From assembly GCA_019918135.1 (NCBI GenBank), contig WBZZ01002123.1:120604-184603 (forward strand): 64,000 nt of DNA, written 5' to 3'. The first letter of the stretch is position 1. Each line of letters opens with the position of its first letter. Shown one piece after another: positions 1 to 9,523 of this stretch. Both the position numbers and the translations under genes were made by a program. The notes under the pieces are model-generated. The model saw only the letters and a list, made by a program, of their open reading frames with translations. It had not been told where the DNA came from and ran no database searches. The DNA is from Paulinella micropora (lineage: Eukaryota; Cercozoa; Imbricatea; Euglyphida; Paulinellidae).

Positions 1-2236
1 TTTTCACCACCATTGAAAGCATGTTCAATATCCGTTTGGTCTAACCTGCTTCTGTAGGCTATCCATTCAACACAAGCCCGAGAGGTAATCCTGTTTTGCT
101 TTTCCGCCTTCAACACAGCAATTGAATTCTCTGGCATAAACTTAGCCCGATACAAAGCCATAACACAACTCGCAATAGTTGTATATTAAAACGGGTCAAT
201 ACCGAATTCTAGAAACTGCTTTCTAAAATCCATACATCCCCTTCTCAGAATGTCAACATCGCTATGACAGTATTCCGCGATTTCCTTCCGCATATCAAAT
301 GTGTTGTTTCTTGGCTTTCATACCATTCTAAGAATTCCGCTCTCTTTTTATCTTTCATCGTGTCGTAGCCGTAGTGCTTCTTATGAGGCATAACACCAAC
401 ATAATTTTTATTCTTGTCAGTATTGAAGAAGTGAGGGAAGAAGCCTTTTTTAAGTTCGTTCAATCCGAATGTCTTAGGAAAATCGGCCAACGGCATCATG
501 AGGAAACTGAGACTATCAATGAAGCGGTATTTCTTTAAAGTCATCATCATTATCTTACCACCCTGATAAATGACAAATGGTGCCTGTCCGTTATCTACCA
601 ACCACTTAAGAATAAACTGACAATCATAACCGCGACTGTTATGAGCAATGAAAGTAAAGCCGTTGTGCTTAGATTCAAAAGCCCACTTACAGAAATCATC
701 AATGTTCTTATGAATGACTGGTGGTTCCTTCGCATCGTAATACTGGCTTTCCGCATGATTGACTACGTGCTCGCCTGTATCCTGTGTAGCTTCAAAGTCA
801 AAGAATATGTATTTCTCTGAAAAAGGTAATATGTCTTTCTTCACGATTTCGCATTGGTGTTCAAGTGGTTCCAGTTTCTTACAATTACGGCATTTCGCAT
901 AACCGCATTTGTGTTCGTCTTTCTTCCTGTAATTAAGACCGCACGACAGACATTTTGCTTTGATATCACAGTTCGTCCTCTTGTGGTTGTTGAAACAGAC
1001 CGTATTTGGAAACTTTCTATTACACGAATAGCAATCAGTCCAATTGCTTTTATCGTTAATACCCTTACAGTCTTTTGTTTCGCAGATATTACAAGTGGCT
1101 TCGCAGGCGTGCCTTTCCAAAAAACCCCTTAAACATAACTCACAGAAATTCTTTTTACTTACCATAGACTTCATATTGGTTATCGCATCATAGTGGTTCT
1201 CTGTCTTAAGTATGTAAAGGTTCGTAAGCCGTTTGCCTGCCTCATCAAGTAAATCTGTCTTATAAACTATCTTATCAGGGAATTCAACAATAACGAGATT
1301 GTATTTAATGTGGATAGCAAATGTATTAATTTCAGGAATACCGCACACATCCTGAATGACTTTCGCTTCTTCGTGTAGTTTCAAAGCCATCTCCTCCTGT
1401 ATCTTTCGCCCCATCCTTATTACTTTGAATTTTTCGTGTTTTTCTTTTTTTGCTTTTACTACAACAATTGCTCGTGCTAAGCATATGTTGTCTGTATTAT
1501 TAATTTGAATTACCCCTTTCTTTTTATATACATCCAACTTATTAATTACCTGAAGCCTCGTTCCGCCCGTCGGCATTTCAACAGATTTCAAAACAAACCT
1601 GAACTTATCCATATTGGTTCCCTTTTCGTCTGTATAAAGGCTTTCATTGCTTTGAAATAATGCTGACAGTCTTTCCAAAACATCGCTGACAGAAATCTCG
1701 TTAAGTTTTTTCAAACCCGTAGATACCGCGCCATAGTAATCTAAAAACTTGATACTCACACTAACCATACTATTTTGCATCTGTCTTTTGATAAAGTCGT
1801 TCAGTATTATCTCAATAAACTGTAGAATATCATTCATGCTGAAAGAAGTGAAGTTTCCAGTAAGCTTAACCCAATACTGGCTTTCATTAATTCCTAGAAC
1901 GTGCTTCTTTCTATCAACATGTTTGATTTCGTAGTTCGCATACTGCATCAGGTCTTTTACCTTTTCTTTTCTTTCTCTCACTTTCGCTTCGAACTGCGGT
2001 TGTACATCTACCGGTAAGGGTGGTGCTTCTGGCATAGCATGAAAGTAAACAGCGCCTCTTACTCGGTTCAAGTAATTCTGGGCCGTTGTTGTATCAACCT
2101 TATACTTTCTTTTATACCCCTCAGGTATTATGTAAAGCACATCTTGCCCCCTGACCCTTTTGATTTCATAATTAATTTTTTGTTCCCTAAATCTGTCCAA
2201 CCTATACTGAATACCGTTGTAAGTGTGTGTCTCCAT
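1..2236 (-). pseudogene. polB: Protein-primed type B DNA polymerase, Polinton / polinton-like virus type (broken, runs off the window)
   Basis: Replicative DNA polymerase of a self-synthesising mobile element or its viral relative. The open part (2236 down to 245) encodes 663 residues: a lysine-rich N-terminal half, then a cysteine-rich region at about residues 375-480 with repeated C-x2-C pairs (CELC, CNIC, CYSC, CLSC, CRNC), then the 3'-5' exonuclease domain with Exo I (FFDFEA, about residue 490) and Exo II (AHNSRGYD, about residue 548). A cysteine-rich block before the exonuclease is typical of Polinton polymerases. The gene is dead: homology leaves the frame near 295, continues in another frame with an Exo III-like YCHSD, meets a TAA at 186-188, and continues beyond it with TIASCVMALYRAKF, typical of the start of the palm. 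The rest of the palm lies outside the window. The start is the ATG at 2236, about 86 bp downstream of a TATA-like box. The family call is firm; Polinton versus virophage-like versus PLV is not resolved. Confidence 0.85.
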
Positions 2237-2321
2237 CGTATATATTGGTTAACAATTTTTTTTTGAAAATTAAATAATTATCTCAATCGTCTGCCCCCGC
2301 CGTGGTCTGTCGTGTGCCCTC

Positions 2322-2336
2322 GTGTCTATATATACG
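2322..2336 (-). promoter_or_regulatory. TATA-like promoter box upstream of polB
   Basis: Read on the minus strand this is TATATATAGACAC, about 86 bp before the polB ATG. A 13-mer differing at one position sits upstream of the neighbouring zinc-finger gene, which makes a shared promoter element likely. Promoter function is inferred from the shared motif and position only. Confidence 0.5.
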
Positions 2337-2409
2337 GGGGCCCCTGTGTTTAGATGGAAATTATGGCGTGGCGGACGGTGCTGGCGGGGCGGGCGGGGCT
2401 AGCGGGGCC

Positions 2410-2465
2410 GAAAGGGGCTCTGCCCTTTCAAACCCCACAGTGGGGTTGTAGGGGCTTACCCCTAC
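2410..2465. other. Three tandem perfect hairpins between the two virus-like genes
   Basis: Three consecutive perfect inverted repeats: 2410-2416 with 2423-2429 (7-bp stem, 6-nt loop), 2431-2438 with 2440-2447 (8-bp stem, 1-nt centre) and 2448-2454 with 2459-2465 (7-bp stem, 4-nt loop). The first spans the stop codon of the upstream zinc-finger gene. The position at a gene end suggests transcription termination or RNA 3'-end formation, which is inference. Confidence 0.55.
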
Positions 2466-2772
2466 TGTGAATTTTTGATTTCATATGTCTTGCTTTGCTA
2501 CTCCTATTGATTTCAACTCCACACTCACACTTGAAAGGAGTCTTCTTCCAATTCCTTTTCTTTTCTTTTTTGATTTCTTTTGTTTCCTTATCATAATTAA
2601 CTTTCCATTCATCATACTTTGGTTTTACTTTTTCCTCGTGGTATTTCTTTGCTTCTTCCATTGCTTGTTCTTGTGTTCTTCGTTTTCCAATAGTAAAACT
2701 CTTAAACATCGTTTTACCTCCTTCTCTCCATTGAACTTTTACCATCGGCCTCTTTTCATTATTCTTCATCAT
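2428..2772 (-). CDS. Small basic protein with AP2/integrase-arm-like N-terminus and C2H2-like zinc finger
   Basis: About 114 residues if the tandem ATG codons at 2772/2769 are used. I prefer these because the longer frame starting at 2871 would begin right on the TATA-like box at 2873-2890. The N-terminal half (KVQWREGGKTMFKSFTIGKR, then a helix rich in E and K) resembles the three-strand-plus-helix fold of AP2 / integrase-arm DNA-binding domains. The C-terminal part holds C-x-C-x10-H-x4-H (CECG...RHMKSKIH), a compact zinc finger. It lies head-to-tail upstream of the polymerase on the same strand with a related promoter box, so it is probably a gene of the same element. It is not visibly broken. 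DNA-binding is inferred from the folds; I cannot name the family. Confidence 0.6.
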   Translation of the reverse strand: MMKNNEKRPMVKVQWREGGKTMFKSFTIGKRRTQEQAMEEAKKYHEEKVKPKYDEWKVNYDKETKEIKKEKKRNWKKTPFKCECGVEINRSSKARHMKSKIHSRGKPLQPHCGV

Positions 2773-2797
2773 AATACATCCTTTTGAAATCGTAAAC

Positions 2798-2861
2798 CTG
2801 CGACTTGTCGCAGTTTTTTCAGTGTCGTCGTTTGTCATCCTGTATACGCTTTGAAAAGCGT
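2798..2861. other. Two hairpins in the leader of the zinc-finger gene
   Basis: CTGCGAC-TT-GTCGCAG at 2798-2813 is a perfect 7-bp stem followed on the plus strand by six T. ACGCTT-TGAA-AAGCGT at 2846-2861 is a perfect 6-bp stem. Both lie between the promoter-like box and the preferred start codons. The first looks like a bacterial intrinsic terminator on the plus strand, but the eukaryotic context argues against that reading. Confidence 0.4.
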
Positions 2862-2872
2862 AGCTTTGCAAT

Positions 2873-2890
2873 GTGTCTTTATATATTAAC
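2873..2890 (-). promoter_or_regulatory. TATA-like promoter box upstream of the zinc-finger gene
   Basis: Minus-strand TATATAAAGACAC, one mismatch from the box upstream of polB, about 100 bp before the ATG at 2772. The shared 13-mer and similar spacing support a common promoter signal. Confidence 0.5.
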
Positions 2891-3503
2891 GGTATTATTT
2901 TTAATATTAATATTCATTGCCATTTTGTCCCTGCGGGCCGGCCGGTGTGTGTCTCTGTGTGGCGGGTGGTATGTCGTGAAAAAGTGTGCCGAAGTGGCAC
3001 CCTATACTACTGGTTTGGACATTTAAAGGACTTAGTTGGTCATGGTTGGGCTTGGGAAGTGAAGGAGGAAAATGTTGTTGTTCATGGCCATTGGGTTGAG
3101 TTTTAGACGGTGACGTTCAGTTTTATTATTTGCAAAGGTGTTCGGGCCAGATGGCATGTATGTTTTAGTGAGCAGCCTTCGTTTTTGGGCGACGGTTGGA
3201 CGTTGAGCTTTCCCAGTGTTGCAGTCGGATAGTGGCATGGGACGTTAAGATATGAAGACTGGTTATTAAGCAGGGGGGAGTGTGGAAAAGTTGTTCATTT
3301 TGTTTTGTTTGTGCTTCGACGTGGCTCTTGTGTAGTCTGGGAAGCAGGAGGGCGGCTAGTCGTCGTTTGTTGTAGCAGTGGGGACGTAGGGGGAGACGGT
3401 CATAAGACATGCCTCGGAAATTGTCAGTTTTGTTTTTGTTCCTTTTGGGACGGGACAGTCGTTGTTCTTTCCTCTCTCCTCTCCTCTCCTCTCCTCTCCT
3501 CTC

Positions 3504-3555
<52 letters not shown>

Positions 3556-4053
3556 GCTAGCGTAGGGCAAGGACCCTTGGACCCTTTTTGTATTGCTCAG
3601 TTCATTTTTTTTTTTTTTTTTTTTTTTTTTTGAGACTCGGTCTTCTCTCTTACATTATGTGATAAGAAGTTAGGGGGAGATATATGTTTGTGTGAGATCA
3701 TACTTGTATGTCTGGTTTGGTTTCAACTTGGCTAACTGCAATTGTCGATTGCATTTATGTCGTAGTTGTTGCCAGTGTGAACATGGTCTGTGTTATTTCT
3801 ATGTGTGGTGGAGGAGACATACTCAATATGTGAAGAAGTTTGTTTGTAGTGCTTATGTGTTGCTATATTGCCGAACTCCACTGGAGGTCGGACGTAGGAT
3901 AGTTCACTTGCTCATTTCGTTTTATTTTTACTAGTTTGTTCGTTGTGCTTGTCAGCATCTCGTCCATTTACTTCCTTGTGTTCGTGACACTGTTGAACAT
4001 ACATTAATGTATTTGACGTTGACATATACATATATGTATCTTCATATTGCGTG
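2891..4053. other. No gene seen; low-complexity stretch
   Basis: No frame here gives a protein-like sequence. The stretch holds a CTCTC/CTCCT pentamer run, a (CT)n run and a poly(T) run, annotated separately. It separates the virus-like genes from the foldback element. Confidence 0.6.
3470..3550. repeat. Pyrimidine microsatellite: (CTCTC)n then (CT)n
   Basis: A CCTCT-type pentamer array (about 3470-3511) passes directly into a (CT)n dinucleotide array (about 3512-3550). A 27-bp poly(T) follows at 3605-3631. Confidence 0.95.
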
Positions 4054-6052
4054 TTGGTCATTTTCCGTGCGAATGGTATGGATTGCTCATCTATGCGATA
4101 TTGCTGACGACATTCAAGACAAAAAAATGATGAGTTTTTTGGTTTTGGTTGAAATCTTAGTTTTGAATGAAAAATTCATTTTTGGTGAAAATTTAAGTTT
4201 TGTGTTAATTTTCATTTTTTGGCTGCCAGAATTCTGATTTTGTATAATATTAATATTATTAATATTAATATTACAACCAAAGACATTCAAGTGGAGACAA
4301 GAAGTTAGGTAAAAAGTTAATTTTTTCAAAAAAGTTAAATTTTTAAAAAAGTTTAAAGTTTAAAAAAAGTTATTTGTATAAAAAAAGATGTTTGCTTTTA
4401 TCTTTTTCTACACATTTAACTTTTTTCTTACAATTAAACTTTTTTAATACTTAGAAATTTAACTTTTTTTTATAAGTTTAAGTTTTTTCAAAAAAAAAGT
4501 TATATTTTTATAACAATAACTTTTTCTATACGTGATTCTTTTTTACAATAAAAATCAATCCGGTCACTACAATAAAAATAAATCCGGTAAGATACAATTC
4601 AAAATCGAATTTATTACCCGACATAATATAAATTTATTTTATTTCACTTACATGCTTTTTTAGCTACAAAAAGCAAGCATTCTTAATTATTAAAAGTCGT
4701 TAGTGGAAAAAAATAGTTCACACATTAAAATGACACCTCACCTCAGCCGATGTCTCGTACGTAAACTACTGTACTATCAAATCAATAAAATTATTAAATA
4801 ATCACTGGCTCAGGATAATATGAAAGTGCATATGTAATACCGGGCCACAAAAGGTAGATTAGTAGCATGTGCAAGAGAATATTGAAAAGAAAAGAAAGAA
4901 GAATCAAGAACTTGAGAAGGCAGGAAGAAGAAAAGAAGAAGGAAGAAGAAGGAAGAAGAAAGAAGAAGAAAGAAGAAAGAAAGAAGAAGGAAAGAAGGAA
5001 AGAAGGAAAGAAGAAGGAAGAAGGAAGGAAGAAGGAAGAAGAAGGAAGAAGGAAGAAGGGAGAAGAAGAAGAAGAAAGAAGAAAGAAGAAGAAGAAGGAG
5101 AAGAAAGAAGGAATGAAAGAAGGAAGGAGAGAAAGCCAAAGAGAGAGAGAGAGAGAGAGAGAGAAAAGAACTGACAAAGAAAAGAAAGGAAGGATTATTA
5201 AGTGTAAGGGCAATAGAAAAAGAAAAGAAAACAGAGGGAGAGAGAGAAGAGAAACAAAAGAAAAGAAAAGAGAGGGAGAGAGAGAGAAAAGAAACGAAAA
5301 AGAAAAGACAGAGGCAGAGAAAAAGAAAAAGTAAAAAAGAAACAAAAGAACAAAGAAAAGAAAAGAGAAAGGAAGGATTACCAAGTGTAAGGGCAAGAGA
5401 AAGAGAAAAGACAAGAAAGAGAGAAAAGAAAAAAGGCGGAAAGAAAAGAGAAAAAAGAAAGGAAAGAAAAGAAAGGAGAGAAAAGAAAAAAAAAGAAAAG
5501 AGAGAAGGATTACCAAGTGTAAGGGCAAGAGAAAGAGAAAAAGAAAAGAAAAAAAGGCGGAAAGAAGAGAAAAGAAAAGAGAGAGAGAGATCGAAAGAAA
5601 GAAAGAAAGAAAAAGAAAGAAAAGAAAGAGAAGAAAGAGAACAAAAGAAAATAAAAAAGAAAAAGGAAAGAAAATAAAAAAGAAAGAAAAGAGAGAAAAG
5701 AGAGAAAGAAAGAGAGAAAAGAAAGAAAGAAAGGAATGGGTACTGTAAAAAACGAGTACCTTTTGCGGAGAACAGGCTTGGGGCACGTCGAGAAGCGGCT
5801 GACACCTACATTTCAAAAACAACCTTAAAATTGCTTACCTGCAGGACGAGGTGATCCATCACCGCGAACCTCTGCCGCGCGCCCCACGATCGGTCTCATA
5901 CAAAAAAGATAGAAAAAAACAATGCGTGAGCATACAAAACATCACAGAAGGCATGACAAGGCGGTTTGCAGGCAGCGTTTACCCTGATCGCTGAAGCGCC
6001 ACAACTTGTCCATAAGGTGGCAGTTTGGGTGCTCATGAGGGGCCAGTTCAAA
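4054..6052. repeat. Tandem duplication, first copy (2.0 kb)
   Basis: The unit starting TTGGTCATTTTCCGTG and ending GGGGCCAGTTCAAA is repeated immediately downstream. By eye the copies differ by an extra A in an A-run, one extra GA in a GA run and very few substitutions. The unit has an AT-rich left half, a purine-only-like tract (about 4876-5737) and a GC-richer right end with exon-like blocks. Long Leu/Phe/Ser- or Lys/Glu-rich frames in the purine tract are low-complexity artefacts. Confidence 0.95.
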
Positions 6053-7139
6053 TTGGTCATTTTCCGTGCGAATGGTATGGATTGCTCATCTATGCGATAT
6101 TGCTGACGACATTCAAGACAAAAAAAATGATGAGTTTTTTGGTTTTGGTTGAAATCTTAGTTTTGAATGAAAAATTCATTTTTGGTGAAAATTTAAGTTT
6201 TGTGTTAATTTTCATTTTTTGGCTGCCAGAATTCTGATTTTGTATAATATTAATATTATTAATATTAATATTACAACCAAAGACATTCAAGTGGAGACAA
6301 GAAGTTAGGTAAAAAGTTAATTTTTTCAAAAAAGTTAAATTTTTAAAAAAGTTTAAAGTTTAAAAAAAGTTATTTGTATAAAAAAAGATGTTTGCTTTTA
6401 TCTTTTTCTACACATTTAACTTTTTTCTTACAATTAAACTTTTTTAATACTTAGAAATTTAACTTTTTTTTATAAGTTTAAGTTTTTTCAAAAAAAAAGT
6501 TATATTTTTATAACAATAACTTTTTCTATACGTGATTCTTTTTTACAATAAAAATCAATCCGGTCACTACAATAAAAATAAATCCGGTAAGATACAATTC
6601 AAAATCGAATTTATTACCCGACATAATATAAATTTATTTTATTTCACTTACATGCTTTTTTAGCTACAAAAAGCAAGCATTCTTAATTATTAAAAGTCGT
6701 TAGTGGAAAAAAATAGTTCACACATTAAAATGACACCTCACCTCAGCCGATGTCTCGTACGTAAACTACTGTACTATCAAATCAATAAAATTATTAAATA
6801 ATCACTGGCTCAGGATAATATGAAAGTGCATATGTAATACCGGGCCACAAAAGGTAGATTAGTAGCATGTGCAAGAGAATATTGAAAAGAAAAGAAAGAA
6901 GAATCAAGAACTTGAGAAGGCAGGAAGAAGAAAAGAAGAAGGAAGAAGAAGGAAGAAGAAAGAAGAAGAAAGAAGAAAGAAAGAAGAAGGAAAGAAGGAA
7001 AGAAGGAAAGAAGAAGGAAGAAGGAAGGAAGAAGGAAGAAGAAGGAAGAAGGAAGAAGGGAGAAGAAGAAGAAGAAAGAAGAAAGAAGAAGAAGAAGGAG
7101 AAGAAAGAAGGAATGAAAGAAGGAAGGAGAGAAAGCCAA

Positions 7140-7170
<31 letters not shown>

Positions 7171-8054
7171 AACTGACAAAGAAAAGAAAGGAAGGATTAT
7201 TAAGTGTAAGGGCAATAGAAAAAGAAAAGAAAACAGAGGGAGAGAGAGAAGAGAAACAAAAGAAAAGAAAAGAGAGGGAGAGAGAGAGAAAAGAAACGAA
7301 AAAGAAAAGACAGAGGCAGAGAAAAAGAAAAAGTAAAAAAGAAACAAAAGAACAAAGAAAAGAAAAGAGAAAGGAAGGATTACCAAGTGTAAGGGCAAGA
7401 GAAAGAGAAAAGACAAGAAAGAGAGAAAAGAAAAAAGGCGGAAAGAAAAGAGAAAAAAGAAAGGAAAGAAAAGAAAGGAGAGAAAAGAAAAAAAAAGAAA
7501 AGAGAGAAGGATTACCAAGTGTAAGGGCAAGAGAAAGAGAAAAAGAAAAGAAAAAAAGGCGGAAAGAAGAGAAAAGAAAAGAGAGAAAGAGATCGAAAGA
7601 AAGAAAGAAAGAAAAAGAAAGAAAAGAAAGAGAAGAAAGAGAACAAAAGAAAATAAAAAAGAAAAAGGAAAGAAAATAAAAAAGAAAGAAAAGAGAGAAA
7701 AGAGAGAAAGAAAGAGAGAAAAGAAAGAAAGAAAGGAATGGGTACTGTAAAAAACGAGTACCTTTTGCGGAGAACAGGCTTGGGGCACGTCGAGAAGCGG
7801 CTGACACCTACATTTCAAAAACAACCTTAAAATTGCTTACCTGCAGGACGAGGTGATCCATCACCGCGAACCTCTGCCGCGCGCCCCACGATCGGTCTCA
7901 TACAAAAAAGATAGAAAAAAACAATGCGTGAGCATACAAAACATCACAGAAGGCATGACAAGGCGGTTTGCAGGCAGCGTTTACCCTGATCGCTGAAGCG
8001 CCACAACTTGTCCATAAGGTGGCAGTTTGGGTGCTCATGAGGGGCCAGTTCAAA
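6053..8054. repeat. Tandem duplication, second copy (2.0 kb)
   Basis: Second copy of the unit at 4054-6052, head to tail, nearly identical. Its purine tract is about 6876-7739. After the shared end GGCCAGTTCAAA this copy runs into the 36-bp hairpin, whereas the first copy runs into the second. Such similarity means a recent duplication or an assembly artefact. Confidence 0.95.
7763..8054 (-). other. Possible captured host exons (minus strand; also in the first duplicate copy)
   Basis: On the minus strand there are GC-richer blocks bounded by splice-like signals. One exon-like block ends at 7985 before GTAAAC. A block at 7841-7896 is preceded by a pyrimidine-rich 88-nt stretch ending in AG and followed by CAG|GTAAGC. 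A block ending at 7807 follows TGTAG, and another GTACTC donor follows it. Reading across the first putative intron keeps a frame with ordinary composition (for example MDKLWRFSDQ). The third gap would be only 33 nt, very short for an intron. No protein family is recognised; this may be a captured gene fragment or chance. Confidence 0.25.
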
Positions 8055-8190
8055 CAGGAAGCACGCAGCTGTCCGGCCAAAAATCTAAAACTTCGATGCT
8101 CCTTGGGGGCACCACTCACCGATCTTTCCTGGACCTGCTGCCTTTTTTGTAAACAGATTTTTGGCCGGACAGCTGCGTGCTTCCTGTTTG
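8051..8190. repeat. 36-bp perfect inverted repeat (hairpin with 68-bp loop)
   Basis: The arm at 8051-8086 (CAAACAGGAAGCACGCAGCT...) is repeated exactly inverted at 8155-8190. Partial pairing continues outside the stem: GGCCAGTT at 8043-8050 matches AACTGGCC ending near 8214. It lies near the middle of the foldback element, right after the second duplicate copy. Confidence 0.95.
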
Positions 8191-8335
8191 TGGGTGCAAA
8201 AATTCAAACTGGCCAAGGGAGTGCTCAAGGAGTCCTTGGTCGGTGTTTGTTCTTGCTCTCACAGTGCTCTCTTCACCATGTTGTGTGTCACAGGTACGTC
8301 GACATCTCATCAGATTCAATAAGAGGTCTTTTCGG

Positions 8336-8445
8336 CTTTCTTTCTTTCTTTTCTCTCTTTTCTCTCTTCTTTTCTTTTCTTTGTTCTTTTCTCTCCTTTC
8401 TTTCTTTCCTTTCTTTTCTCTCTTTTTCTTTTCTATCATTCTCGT

Positions 8446-8498
<53 letters not shown>

Positions 8499-8500
8499 AA
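8336..8500. repeat. Pyrimidine tract with (CT)n(CA)n microsatellite
   Basis: A CTTTCTTTT-rich tract (8336-8440) is followed by a (CT)n run and a short (CA)n run to about 8500. It is the mirror composition of the purine tracts in the tandem duplication and fits the right arm of the inverted structure. Confidence 0.9.
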
Positions 8501-8901
8501 GTCTCTCTCTGTCTCGTCTGCTTACTTGCTTCTTTGAATTTCATCCTTTTCAGCTGCGGTCAGTAGCTGCTCAGTACGAACATTGTATTCCATAACTGAG
8601 GCGTGACTCGCCTCCTGATATTAAATGTCAAATCATCTGATTGCTAACTCATATTAATATTATATTGGCTCATCTTCTATGTTTTTAATGTTAATTAGTA
8701 GTATTAACAACTAAATCAAGTTTTTCATTAATAAATTATTAATAATATTAAGTTAACAACCATCTTGAAGTTCCAAACAAAATTGAAAATTTCATTCAAA
8801 ACTGAAAAAATGCATGAAAACCAAGATTTCAACGAAAACAGAAAAACTGACTCAAAAATGAAAAACTCTTTTTTTTTTGTCTTGAATGTCGTCAGCAATA
8901 T

Positions 8902-9188
8902 TAACAGTGATGTTGATGTGCTTATTGCTTAACGTTTGTTTAAGGTGTTGCTGTTTGAGTTGTGACCATATTTTATTAATTAACTTGTTTGGCTGCCGGT
9001 TGTTTGGCTTTATGATATTTACTATGTTGGCTCATATCGGCCGCTATTCCTAAATAGGGGGAGCAATGGACAATTTTATTAATTAATATAGTATTTAGTC
9101 ATATCGGCCTATACATGTTTTACATAGTTATTACTATGATAGTTCTGGTACTGGTGGCAGTCAGTTCCTTCATAGGACTGATCATTGC
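8902..9188. other. No gene seen; spacer between foldback element and gypsy LTR
   Basis: AT-rich sequence without a protein-like frame. It ends where the conserved gypsy LTR edge TGTAATGCCCCC begins at 9189. Confidence 0.5.
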
Positions 9189-9290
9189 TGTAATGCCCCC
9201 AACGATAGCTCGTACAAAGTCGGTAATACAACCAAACACAGTCCTCAAAAGATGAGAATGATGTCTCGTTATATTGTCTGTGTGCCTGCT

Positions 9291-9326
9291 GATGCCGGGC
9301 GGCATCCTCTGATGCCGGCCGGCATC
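9291..9326. promoter_or_regulatory. Left-end pair of GATGCC-N4-GGCATC palindromes
   Basis: 9291-9306 (centre GGGC) and 9311-9326 (GATGCCGGCCGGCATC, fully palindromic), 20 bp apart. They match the motif at the right end of the element, so they are candidate transposase-binding sites. Confidence 0.6.
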
Positions 9327-9523
9327 ACTTGTTAGTGACCGGTTTTCAAAAAATTCTTCCGAGGCAACCGGTGCTGACTTTGTAAAATAAACTCTAGAAG
9401 AGTAAAGGAAAAGTGTCTAGAAATCGACGGGTAAAATTTCTGCTCAGTCCTTTGAGTAGAAGTTATTTAGTTAATTCGACAAGTGCCGACCCTCAGATTG
9501 GCTTTTTTCCACGTGAAGTCGTC

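Larger units (their letters stand above)
4098..8901. mobile_element. Foldback-type element with diverged terminal inverted repeats
   Basis: The segment starting at 4098 (ATATTGCTGACGACATTC...) recurs in inverted orientation ending at 8901, with 23 exact bases at the outer edge and recognisable similarity inward for about 150 bp (for example the TTGAAATCTTRGTTTT block). Between the arms lie a 2.0-kb tandem duplication, long purine tracts, a 36-bp perfect hairpin and a pyrimidine tract that mirrors the purine tracts. No transposase is seen, so it is either a non-autonomous foldback/MITE-like element or a rearranged inverted repeat. Exact ends and any target duplication are not established. Confidence 0.45.

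Noticed and set aside
2798-2819. Bacterial intrinsic terminator on the plus strand
   Set aside because: Stem plus T6 fits, but no plus-strand gene precedes it and everything around is eukaryotic or virus-like.
3032-3565. Several short frames on both strands
   Set aside because: Overlapping, low-complexity, no start context or homology visible.
4794-5822. Long Leu/Phe/Ser-rich frames on the minus strand (and Lys/Glu-rich frames on the plus strand), repeated at 6794-7824
   Set aside because: They are translations of a purine/pyrimidine tract. Several frames are open at once and none has protein-like composition, so membrane-protein or coiled-coil calls would be artefacts.
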